A stretch of 6,632 bases of DNA, from NCBI GenBank assembly GCA_937957845.1, contig CALGOD010000186.1:1-6632 (forward strand). Direction: 5' to 3'. Positions 1 through 6,542 of this stretch are shown piece after piece. The number at the start of each line of letters is the position of its first letter. The stretch's first letter is position 1. The notes beneath the pieces were generated by a model. It was not told the origin of the DNA. It saw only the letters and a list, made by a program, of their open reading frames with translations, and ran no database searches. This DNA is from an uncultured Nocardiopsis sp. (GTDB taxonomy: Bacteria > Actinomycetota > Actinomycetes > Streptosporangiales > Streptosporangiaceae). The position numbers were made by a program, and so were the translations under genes.

Positions 1-116
1 TCGGCGCTCTCCCTGCCCAGAGCGCTGGAAACGGCGTCGATCACCAGCGCCGGGTAGTACCCGCTGCGTTCGATCTCCAGCCGCCAGTCCGTGGACACGG
101 CACGTGTTTTCCTCAT
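1..116 (-). CDS. DUF5998 family protein, N-terminal part (runs off the left edge)
   Basis: This leftward gene is cut by the window edge, so only 38 codons are visible. The peptide begins MRKTRAVSTDWRLEIERSGY and continues YPALVIDAVSSALGRESA. The 'IERSGYYPALV...A' pattern near the N-terminus is what I recognise from the actinobacterial DUF5998 proteins, small cytoplasmic proteins of about 200 residues with no assigned biochemical function. The ATG at 116 is chosen because an AAGGAGG sequence lies 12 nt upstream and a second weaker AGGAG abuts the start; a GTG six codons in is the alternative. The gene lies 68 bp downstream of the acetyltransferase on the same strand with no obvious terminator or promoter between them, so co-transcription is likely. 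The family call rests on memory of a short motif and could be wrong. No function is claimed. Confidence 0.7.
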   Translation of the reverse strand, partial: MRKTRAVSTDWRLEIERSGYYPALVIDAVSSALGRESA

Positions 117-128
117 ACTCCTATCCTG

Positions 129-135
129 CCTCCTT
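129..135 (-). promoter_or_regulatory. Ribosome binding site of the DUF5998 gene
   Basis: Read leftward this is AAGGAGG, a near-perfect anti-16S match, 12 nt before the ATG at 116. A weaker ATAGGAGT directly abuts the start codon. It is the only strong Shine-Dalgarno sequence I find before a start in the window. It supports translation of this gene from its own site on a shared message with the upstream acetyltransferase gene. Confidence 0.6.
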
Positions 136-184
136 CCCGTGACACTTTGCGACCGGTACGGAAAACGGGAGGCCCATCCCCTGA

Positions 185-2905
185 TCAGAACGTCACCCCA
201 CGCAGTCGCCGGGGCCCGACGTCGGGCCGTACCTCGGGAGCCTCGCGAAGCCACATGCGCGCACCCAGCACATGGGCTCCGGTCGCGTTGACCAGGACCG
301 GGTCCAGGTCCACGTAACCGATCTCGGGGAAGGCCTCCACCAGTCGCGACACCCGGATGAGCAGGTCCTCCAACGCCTCCACGTTGGGCTGCTCGGCCAG
401 TGAGGTCGCCCCCGCGGGCAGTCCGAACAGCAACGGGGCCGCACGTACGGAGTGGATGATGTCGGCCGCGTCCATGTCGGTGAGCGGCGCCAGGCGGAAG
501 GCCCGGTCGTCGAGCAGTTCGGCGGTCACGTCCGCCAGACCGAAGGAGACCACCGACCCGAAGGACTGGTTGTCGCCCGCCCGGATGACCGTGGGCACTC
601 CGGGGGCGACCATGCGCTGCACGACCAGTGAGGCCTCCCCGTCGAATCGCTCGTGCAGGGAGGTGAAGGCACTGCGCACGTCCTCGGGGGTGCGCAGGTC
701 CGCGCGCACGAACGTGCCGCCCGCACGCAGGCGCAGGTCGGGGGAGTCGGCTTTGACCACCGCCGGATAACCGAGTTCACCGGCGGCCACCACCGCCTCC
801 TCCGGGGACGACACCGGGATGTCGGGGTAGGCGTGGACGCCGTAGCAGGAGAGCAGCTCACGGGCGTCCTCACTGGAGACCGCCGTCTCCTCGTCGTAAC
901 GGCGTTCGCCTCCGAACCAGGCGATCCGCTCCTCGTCGGGGGCGGTGTTCCTCAGAGCGCGGTCGATGACGGACCGGGCCCGAGCGCGGTCGATGTCGGG
1001 GAGTTCGGGGTGACGACCCGCCTTGCGGTCGCGCCATTGGGCGTAGCGGGTGGCGTAGGCCAGAGCCCTCACGGCGTCCTCGGGAGAGGGATAGGAGGGC
1101 ACCGATCCACGCACTGTCTGGCCCCGCTCACCGAGGTGGCGCAGCTCCTCCGGCATGCCCTGTCGGGCCAGGTAGGTGGTGACGATGGGCTTGGTCGAGC
1201 CCAGGGAGCGCGCCCGCAGGACCCGGGCGACGTCGTCGGAGATGGGGTGCAGGGCGGGGATGAACACGACCACGACCGAGTCCACCTCGTCATCGGCGAG
1301 CGCGGACTCCAGAGCGTGGTCGAAGTCCTCGGCGGTGGCCTGCGGGCCGAGGTTGACCGGGTCGTGCGGCTTGAGCCCCTGGCGCACAGCCGCGTCCTTG
1401 ACCAACAGCTCCAGGGAGTCGGAGTTGCCGATGATCCCCACCCGGGGCCCCGCGGGCAACGGTTGGTAGGCGAACACCTGGGCCGCGTCGAACATCTGCG
1501 TGATGTCGTCCACCCGCACCACGCCGGCCTGCTGGAACAGGGAGGTGACCGCGTAGTCGGGAAGGGCGAGTCCGCCCGCGGCGTGACCGGTGGGGGTGGC
1601 GCGCGCCGAGCCTCCGCTGCGCACCGCCACGACCGGCTTCTGCTTGGCCAGGCGGCGGGCCAGACGGGTGAACTTGCGCGGGTTGCCCAGCGACTCCAGG
1701 TACTGCAGGACCACCTCGGTGTCGGGGTCCTCCTGCCAGTACTGCATGAGGTCGTTGCCGGACACGTCGGCGCGGTTGCCCGCCGAGACGAAGGTGGACA
1801 GGCCCATCCCACGTTCGGCCACGCGCTGCAGGATGGCCCGGCCCAAGGCTCCGGACTGGGAGAAGAAGCCGATCGTGCCGGTGGGCGGCAGGTCGGGTGA
1901 CAGGGTCGCGTTGAGGGAGACCCCCGGGTCGGTGTTGGCGATGCCCAGGCAGTTGGGCCCGACCACGCGCATCCCGGCGGCCCGCGCCGTGCGCACCAGG
2001 TCGTCCTGTCGGGCCCGGCCCTCGGGACCGGCCTCCCCGAAGCCGGAACTGACCACGACGAGGCCGTGCACGCCCTTTTCCGCGCACTGCTCGACCACGT
2101 CGGCCACCGTGTCGGCGCGCACCGCCACGACGGCGAGATCGACCTGGTCGGGGATGTCCAGGACGGAGGGGTAGGCGCGTACGCCCACGACCGCCTTGGC
2201 CTCGGGGTGGACCGGGTACACGGGTCCCTGGAACTCGCCGTTGAGCAGGTTGCGCAGGGAGGTCTGGCCGATGGTGTGGGCCGCGCGACTGGCACCGATG
2301 ACCGCGACGGAGCTCGGGAAGAGCAGACGGGCGATGGAACGCGACTCCGCACGCTGTTCACGGTCGCGCATGACCTCGGTGGAGACGTCGGTGGGCTGAA
2401 GGTCGAGTGTGAGGCGAATGACACCCTCGTCGAAGGTCTGCTGGGCGGTGTATCCGGCCTCGCGGAAGACGTTGATCATGCGCCGGTTCTCCGGCAGCAC
2501 GTCGGCGATGAAACGGCGTACCCCGCGTTCTCGGGCCGCCGCGCCGATGTGCTCCAGCATCACCGAGGCCAGGCCCCGGCCTTGGTGGGCGTCCTCCACG
2601 ACGAAGGCGACCTCGGCCTCCTCCGGCCCCACCTTGTCGTAACGCACGACGGAGACGAGGGCGTCGGAGATGGTGGCGACCAGTGCCACACGGTCCTCGT
2701 AGTCGACCGTGGTGAAACGTTCGACATCGCGATCGGAGAGCTTGGGGTAGGGCGCGAAGAACCGGTAGTAGATGGTCTCCGGAGAAAGCCGGGAGTGAAA
2801 GTCGCGGAGCAGGTCGGCGTCTTCAGGGGTGATGGGGCGCAGGTGCGCGGTGCCTCCGTCGGTCAGGACGACATCGGCTTCCCAGTGGTTCGGGTAGGAC
2901 TGCAC
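185..2905 (-). CDS. pat: Pat-type protein lysine acetyltransferase: N-terminal GNAT domain fused to NDP-forming acyl-CoA synthetase-like domains
   Basis: The protein has about 906 residues (numbered from the GTG at 2905). Residues ~15-170 are a GNAT acetyltransferase with the acetyl-CoA loop QGRGLA at ~108-113. Residues ~195-325 form a Rossmann CoA-binding domain (SVAVIGAS; VVGPNCLG). Residues ~340-470 are succinyl-CoA-ligase-like (GFFSQSGALG), with a His at ~441 (TGHAAG) where ADP-forming acyl-CoA synthetases carry the phosphorylated His. Residues ~675-890 are ATP-grasp-like, but the usual HK(S/T)DxGGV lysine loop reads DLRLRAGGTFV, so nucleotide chemistry may be lost. The GNAT-first order matches the Streptomyces lividans Pat type, which acetylates a lysine of acyl- or acetoacetyl-CoA synthetases to switch them off. 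A sirtuin normally reverses this; none is visible here. An in-frame TTG at 2926 would add seven residues. The GTG is preferred because a -10-like TAGTCT ends 7 nt before it and neither start has a ribosome site. The general call is firm; substrate and activity are inferred. Confidence 0.9.
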   Translation of the reverse strand: MQSYPNHWEADVVLTDGGTAHLRPITPEDADLLRDFHSRLSPETIYYRFFAPYPKLSDRDVERFTTVDYEDRVALVATISDALVSVVRYDKVGPEEAEVAFVVEDAHQGRGLASVMLEHIGAAARERGVRRFIADVLPENRRMINVFREAGYTAQQTFDEGVIRLTLDLQPTDVSTEVMRDREQRAESRSIARLLFPSSVAVIGASRAAHTIGQTSLRNLLNGEFQGPVYPVHPEAKAVVGVRAYPSVLDIPDQVDLAVVAVRADTVADVVEQCAEKGVHGLVVVSSGFGEAGPEGRARQDDLVRTARAAGMRVVGPNCLGIANTDPGVSLNATLSPDLPPTGTIGFFSQSGALGRAILQRVAERGMGLSTFVSAGNRADVSGNDLMQYWQEDPDTEVVLQYLESLGNPRKFTRLARRLAKQKPVVAVRSGGSARATPTGHAAGGLALPDYAVTSLFQQAGVVRVDDITQMFDAAQVFAYQPLPAGPRVGIIGNSDSLELLVKDAAVRQGLKPHDPVNLGPQATAEDFDHALESALADDEVDSVVVVFIPALHPISDDVARVLRARSLGSTKPIVTTYLARQGMPEELRHLGERGQTVRGSVPSYPSPEDAVRALAYATRYAQWRDRKAGRHPELPDIDRARARSVIDRALRNTAPDEERIAWFGGERRYDEETAVSSEDARELLSCYGVHAYPDIPVSSPEEAVVAAGELGYPAVVKADSPDLRLRAGGTFVRADLRTPEDVRSAFTSLHERFDGEASLVVQRMVAPGVPTVIRAGDNQSFGSVVSFGLADVTAELLDDRAFRLAPLTDMDAADIIHSVRAAPLLFGLPAGATSLAEQPNVEALEDLLIRVSRLVEAFPEIGYVDLDPVLVNATGAHVLGARMWLREAPEVRPDVGPRRLRGVTF

Positions 2906-2912
2906 GAGTGCG

Positions 2913-2918
2913 AGACTA
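2913..2918 (-). promoter_or_regulatory. Candidate -10 box for a leaderless acetyltransferase transcript
   Basis: Read leftward the hexamer is TAGTCT, fitting the actinobacterial TAnnnT -10 pattern. Seven bases separate it from the GTG at 2905, which would place the transcription start on or next to the first base of the start codon. No Shine-Dalgarno sequence precedes either the GTG or the upstream TTG, which fits leaderless translation. I see no convincing -35 hexamer at 16-18 bp. The call rests on spacing and a short motif. Confidence 0.4.
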
Positions 2919-3119
2919 GACGACAAACGACCGAATCCGGGGAAAGTCCATCCGGGCGCGGCTAAACCCCCCGCTCGAAGGTAGGCTCGGTACGTCCTTC
3001 CGACGTCTGCCAGGACTCCCGTGAGCTCGACCCCTTGACGGCTTCGGGGCCCGGTATCAGGTCCGGACGCGGTGTTGCCGGGGTGCTGTCACTTCGGTAC
3101 ACGCCGCTGACGGTTCACC

Positions 3120-3128
3120 TGTTAACGT
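3120..3128 (+). promoter_or_regulatory. Candidate extended -10 promoter of the kinase gene
   Basis: TGTTAACGT contains a TG-n extension followed by TAACGT, which fits TAnnnT. Transcription would begin near 3135, leaving a leader of roughly 38 nt before the ATG at 3173. There is no good -35 at the expected distance, as is common for extended -10 promoters. An alternative AT-richer stretch, CATAAC at 3147-3152, is closer to the start but fits the consensus less well. Low confidence. Confidence 0.25.
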
Positions 3129-3140
3129 CGTGCGAGCACG
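3129..3140. repeat. Short inverted repeat, possible operator before the kinase gene
   Basis: CGTGC-GA-GCACG is a perfect 5-bp inverted repeat around a 2-bp centre. It starts immediately after the candidate -10 box and would cover the predicted transcription start, which is where a repressor would sit. A 10-bp match is short enough to occur by chance in GC-rich DNA, and I recognise no regulator for it. Confidence 0.25.
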
Positions 3141-3172
3141 GATTCTCATAACCCTCGGCGGTGGTTGGCGAA

Positions 3173-4117
3173 ATGACACGAGTGGTCGTGATCGGTGACC
3201 TGATGACCGATGCCGTCGCGCGCGCGTTCTACCCTTTGGCCCGCGGTAGCGACACTCCGGCGTCCGTGATCATGTACGGCGGCGGTTCCGGGGCGAACAT
3301 CGCCTCGTGGCTGGCCGTGGAAGGCACCGAAACCACGTTCGTCGGCCGTCGCGGCTCCGACATCACAGGACGTACCCGTGAGATGGAACTCATGGGTTAC
3401 GGCCTGGACTCGCGCATGGTGATGGACCCCGAACGCCCCACCGGAACCTGTGTGGTGATGATCACGCACAAGGGCGACCGCACGATGCTGAGCGATCCGG
3501 GGGCCAATGCCCGCCTGCAGCCCGAGGATCTGCCCCGCGACGTGTTCGGCCCCGACGGGCACCTTCACCTTTCGGGATACACGCTGATCAACTCCGACTC
3601 CCGCCGCGCCGCCAGGGTGGCTCTGCGCATGGCTCGGGAGAGCGGCATGTCGATCTCGGTGGACGGCGGTTCGCACGCGCCGCTGGAGCGCGCGGGTGCG
3701 GAGAACTTCCTGGAATGGACCCAGGGTGCCCGTCTGCTGTTCGCCAACACCGACCAGGCGCGGGTGCTGACCGGACGCGACGAGCCCGAGGCCGCCGCCA
3801 AGGTGTTGACCGCCTGGTACCCGAACGTGGTGATCAAGCTCGGGGACAAGGGCGGCCTGTGGGCCTCCAAGACCCGGGAGGACTGCGTGACCGCGCCCGC
3901 CGAACAGGTGGACCCCTCCCCGGGTTCGGTCGGAGCGGGCGATGCGTTCATCGCGGGGTTCCTGCCCGCGTGGCTGGCCGGACGCCATCCGAAGGAGGCA
4001 CTGGCGCGGGGCCACCAACTGGCGGCTCGTGCCCTGCACCAGCCGGGCGCCCGACCGGATCTGGGCGACGGACAGCCGGTCCGTCGTGGCGCGCCCCGAG
4101 GTCAGCGTATTCGCTAG
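3173..4117 (+). CDS. PfkB/ribokinase-family carbohydrate (or nucleoside) kinase
   Basis: The product has 314 residues, normal for this family, which transfers the ATP gamma-phosphate to a hydroxymethyl group of a sugar or nucleoside in the cytoplasm. Visible features: an N-terminal beta-strand MTRVVVIGD, the substrate-binding GGGSGANIASWLA with the following FVGRRGSD (residues ~36-65), an acidic strand VVIKLGDKGG (~219-228) typical of the nucleotide site, and the second PfkB signature SVGAGDAFIAGF (~252-263), with the catalytic base Asp at ~257 and the GAG anion hole intact. The ATG at 3173 is preferred because it starts directly at the conserved strand; an in-frame GTG at 3161 adds four residues. 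Neither start has a strong ribosome site. The last ~20 residues form an Arg/Gly-rich tail after the usual fold end. The gene is alone between a divergent and a convergent neighbour, so context gives no substrate; ribose, adenosine, pseudouridine and other sugars all remain possible. Confidence 0.88.
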   Translation: MTRVVVIGDLMTDAVARAFYPLARGSDTPASVIMYGGGSGANIASWLAVEGTETTFVGRRGSDITGRTREMELMGYGLDSRMVMDPERPTGTCVVMITHKGDRTMLSDPGANARLQPEDLPRDVFGPDGHLHLSGYTLINSDSRRAARVALRMARESGMSISVDGGSHAPLERAGAENFLEWTQGARLLFANTDQARVLTGRDEPEAAAKVLTAWYPNVVIKLGDKGGLWASKTREDCVTAPAEQVDPSPGSVGAGDAFIAGFLPAWLAGRHPKEALARGHQLAARALHQPGARPDLGDGQPVRRGAPRGQRIR

Positions 4118-4129
4118 GCGACGTTCTTC

Positions 4130-4162
4130 GGCATGGCCCGGACGCCCGGGCCATGCCCTTTT
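4130..4162 (+). terminator. Rho-independent terminator of the kinase gene
   Basis: A 12-bp perfect stem (4130-4141 pairing with 4146-4157) with the tetraloop ACGC is followed by CTTTT. It begins 12 bp after the kinase TAG stop. The T run lies on the rightward side only: read leftward the hairpin is followed by GAAGAACG, so it would be a weaker stop for the convergent helicase transcript, although the stem could still slow polymerase from that side. Confidence 0.8.
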
Positions 4163-4250
4163 CGTGTCTCCTCCGTGCTCCCGATCCGTGCTCGGACACC
4201 CGGAAGGTCGGTCTCGTGCGGTGCCGGGCGCCTCGGTCGGGCCCTGGAGG

Positions 4251-6422
4251 TCACCCCCCTGCGGTGGCCAGCGTGAGCGGCAGTACCGCCGGAGCCCCGG
4301 CCTGACGCAGCAGGGCCGCGCCGACGGTGAGGCTCCATCCGGTGTCGGTGAAGTCGTCGACCAGCAGCACCGGCCCCGGTGTGCGCCGCTGCAGGTCCGC
4401 CATCCGGCTCTTCAGCCCCTCCCCCGCCACCAGCGCCGAGTACACCTGTTCCAGGCGCATCGCGCTGTTGTGCCGACGGGGCCCGGTGCCGCTCTCGGTG
4501 CGGTACTCCAGCTCTCCCACGGGTTCGAGCCGCCCGAGTCGGCACAGCCGCGAGGCGAGGTCGGTGATCATCCCCGGACGGGTGAGCGAGGGCATCGTCA
4601 CCACACCGACAGGGCGTCGATCCCAGTCCCAGGCCGCCAGGACCCGCACCACGCCCTGGAGCAGGTGTTCGTCCACCGGGGCGTCGGGGGAGTCCTCGGC
4701 CAGGACACGGCGTAGATCGTTGCCCCACCCGATGTCGGTGAAGCGGCCCAGGGCCCGCCCCTCCTCCACCCGTAGTTCCTCCTTGATCCGCCCCGACAGG
4801 TTCACGCCCAGGGTGCTCATCCCCGTCGGCCACTGGCGGCGAGGCGCGATCGGCGTGCCGGGACGGTCCAGGTGCTCGGCGGCCGCCTCGCGTCGGGCGG
4901 GGTCGACGTCGGTGCTCCAGTACTCTCCCGTGCACACGTCACAGCGGCCGCACGGCCGGGCCTCGGGGTCGTCGAGCCGGCTCCGCAGGAACTCCATGCG
5001 ACAGGTGTCGAGATCGAGGTAGTCCAGCATGGCGCGCTGCTCGCGCTCCCGCTCCCGCGCGACGGCGGCGTAGCGTTCGGCGTCGTAGGTCCACGGCCGC
5101 CCGGTGGCCTCCCAACCTCCCCTGACCCTGCGCACGGCTCCGTCCACGTCCAACACCTTGAGCATCTGCTCCAACCGGGTGCGACGCAGGTCCACCCGGG
5201 TCTCCAGGTGGGCGAGTGACAGTGGCCGGTCGGCGGAGGAGAGCACATCCAGGGTCTGGCGCACGGTCTGCTCGGGCGGGAAGGACAGACCCGCGAAGTA
5301 CTCCCAGATCTGGGTGTCCTCACGTCCCGGCAGCAGCACCACCTCGGCCCGCTCCACACCACGTCCGGCGCGACCGACCTGCTGGTAGTAGGAGATGGGG
5401 GACTGCGGTGCCCCCAGATGGACCACGAAGCCCAGGTCGGGTTTGTCGAAGCCCATGCCGAGCGCGCTGGTGGCGACCAGGGCCTTGACCCGGTTGGCGA
5501 GCAGGTCGTCCTCGGCCTCACGTCGCTCGTCGGGGTCGCTCTGGCCGGTGTAGGCGCGTACGTCCACGCCCTGCTCGGTCAGGAATCGGGCGGTCTCCTG
5601 GGCGGCGCTCACGGTGAGCGTGTAGACGATGCCCGAACCCTGGATCTTGGGCAGGTGCTCGGCCAGCCAGCTCAGCCGGGCGGTGGAATCGGGCAGGTGG
5701 ACCACGGCCAGGCGCAGGCTCTCGCGTTCCAGGGAGCCGCGCAGTACCAGCGTCTCCTGGCGTTCACCCCCCGAGCGGAGCTGCTCGGCCACGTCGCGGG
5801 TGACACGCTCGTTGGCGGTGGCGGTGGTGGCCAGCACCGGAATGCCCTCGGGAAGGTCGTGCAGCAGTGAGCGGATACGCCGGTAGTCGGGGCGGAAGTC
5901 GTGCCCCCAGTCCGACACGCAGTGGGCCTCGTCGATGACGACCAGTCCCGCCCCCGCGGCCAGTTCCGGCAACACCCGGTCCCGGAACTCGGGGTTGTTG
6001 AGGCGTTCGGGACTGACCAACAGCACGTCGACCCGACCCGCGGCCACGTCGACGTAGGCGGTCTCCCAGTCGGTGGTGTTGGAGCTGTTGATGGTGCGTG
6101 CGTGGATGCCCGCACGCTCGGCGGCGGCGATCTGGTTGCGCATCAGCGCCAGCAGCGGGGAGACGATGACGGTGGGGCCCGCGCCCTGCGCGCGCCTGAG
6201 GGCGGTGGCCACGAAGTACACCGCCGACTTGCCCCATCCCGTGCGTTGCACGACGAGCGCCCTACGGTGTTCGGCGACCAGGGCACGGATGGCCGTCCAC
6301 TGGTCCTCTCGCAGCCGTGCGGAGTCTCCGGCCAGTGCGCGCAGGTGTTCCTCCGCGCGTTCGCGCAGCGCACCGTCGGAGAGGTCGGTGAAGACGGGGT
6401 CGTCAGGGGTGGGTGTGGCCAT
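4251..6422 (-). CDS. recQ: RecQ-family ATP-dependent DNA helicase fused to a C-terminal phosphoribosyltransferase-like domain
   Basis: The protein has 723 residues. The helicase core shows Walker A as RTGWGKS (60-66), DEAH (164-167) followed by the RecQ aromatic loop CVSDWGHDFRP (168-178), motif III ATTATA (198-203), ALGMGFDKPD (320-329) and motif VI QQVGRAGR (347-354). These indicate an ATP-driven 3'-5' DNA translocase of the RecQ type. Residues ~380-440 look like a winged helix. A zinc cluster follows at Cys474, 491, 494 and 497 (CGRCDVC). There is no recognisable HRDC domain. Residues ~600-723 resemble a ComF-type phosphoribosyltransferase, with the PRPP-loop motif VLLVDDFTDTGWSLT (685-699). 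The ATG at 6422 is chosen because the 57 upstream in-frame residues look non-coding; an AAGGGA lies 3 nt before it, which is unusually close. The gene is convergent with the kinase and has no same-strand partner in view. A role in DNA repair or recombination is inferred from family; the role of the fused domain is unknown. Confidence 0.9.
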   Translation of the reverse strand: MATPTPDDPVFTDLSDGALRERAEEHLRALAGDSARLREDQWTAIRALVAEHRRALVVQRTGWGKSAVYFVATALRRAQGAGPTVIVSPLLALMRNQIAAAERAGIHARTINSSNTTDWETAYVDVAAGRVDVLLVSPERLNNPEFRDRVLPELAAGAGLVVIDEAHCVSDWGHDFRPDYRRIRSLLHDLPEGIPVLATTATANERVTRDVAEQLRSGGERQETLVLRGSLERESLRLAVVHLPDSTARLSWLAEHLPKIQGSGIVYTLTVSAAQETARFLTEQGVDVRAYTGQSDPDERREAEDDLLANRVKALVATSALGMGFDKPDLGFVVHLGAPQSPISYYQQVGRAGRGVERAEVVLLPGREDTQIWEYFAGLSFPPEQTVRQTLDVLSSADRPLSLAHLETRVDLRRTRLEQMLKVLDVDGAVRRVRGGWEATGRPWTYDAERYAAVAREREREQRAMLDYLDLDTCRMEFLRSRLDDPEARPCGRCDVCTGEYWSTDVDPARREAAAEHLDRPGTPIAPRRQWPTGMSTLGVNLSGRIKEELRVEEGRALGRFTDIGWGNDLRRVLAEDSPDAPVDEHLLQGVVRVLAAWDWDRRPVGVVTMPSLTRPGMITDLASRLCRLGRLEPVGELEYRTESGTGPRRHNSAMRLEQVYSALVAGEGLKSRMADLQRRTPGPVLLVDDFTDTGWSLTVGAALLRQAGAPAVLPLTLATAGG

Positions 6423-6535
6423 ACGTCCCTTGGTACCAGAGTCGGGGGACACCGAAGCGGTCGTCCACAGGGTCGGTTCCCGACACGGCCTGGTGGGGCC
6501 GGCCGCCTCTCCCCGACACTCAGGCCTCCCCCGTA

Positions 6536-6541
6536 ACAGTA
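6536..6541 (-). promoter_or_regulatory. Candidate -10 box for the helicase gene
   Basis: Read leftward this is TACTGT, matching TAnnnT, about 115 bp before the helicase ATG. The perfect palindrome at 6543-6560 lies directly upstream, where the -35/-10 spacer would be. The expected -35 position reads GGCGGG and is a poor match, so the site is weak on its own and may instead be chance. Confidence 0.22.
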
Positions 6542-6542
6542 T

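Noticed and set aside
91..291. Rightward 66-codon ORF whose start looks like a signal peptide (VFLILLSCLLPVTLC)
   Set aside because: It overlaps the start of the DUF5998 gene and the 3' end of the acetyltransferase gene on the opposite strand, has no ribosome site, and turns into Arg/Pro/Ala-rich shadow sequence after 30 residues. The hydrophobic stretch is an antisense artefact.
653..1900. Long rightward ORF of 415 codons antisense to the acetyltransferase
   Set aside because: Composition is Gly/Val/His/Arg-rich with no domain pattern, as expected of an antisense frame in high-GC DNA. The opposite strand encodes clear conserved motifs throughout.
2066..2965. Rightward 299-codon ORF antisense to the acetyltransferase N-terminus
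   Set aside because: It mirrors the GNAT and CoA-binding coding region and shows low-complexity Gly/Asp/Val/His sequence without a recognisable fold or ribosome site.
3035..3040. TTGACG as a -35 box for the kinase
   Set aside because: A good -35 match, but no TAnnnT hexamer lies 16-19 bp downstream; TATCAG at 3055 is only 14 bp away.
3146..4039. Leftward 297-codon ORF antisense to the kinase
   Set aside because: The opposite strand has complete PfkB signatures; this frame is His/Gly/Arg-rich with no motif.
4031..4117. Possible frameshift near the kinase 3' end explaining its odd tail
   Set aside because: The other frames give no recognisable continuation of a ribokinase fold, the core is already complete, and the terminator sits right after the existing stop.
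4164..4198. Short direct repeat (TCCGTGCTC twice, 4 bp apart) between the converging genes
   Set aside because: Two 9-bp copies alone, with no further units or association with a mobile element; most likely chance in GC-rich spacer.
4114..4935. Leftward 273-codon ORF overlapping the helicase 3' end in another frame
   Set aside because: Arg/Gly/Pro-rich shadow frame. The helicase frame through the same bases encodes the zinc cysteines and the phosphoribosyltransferase motif.
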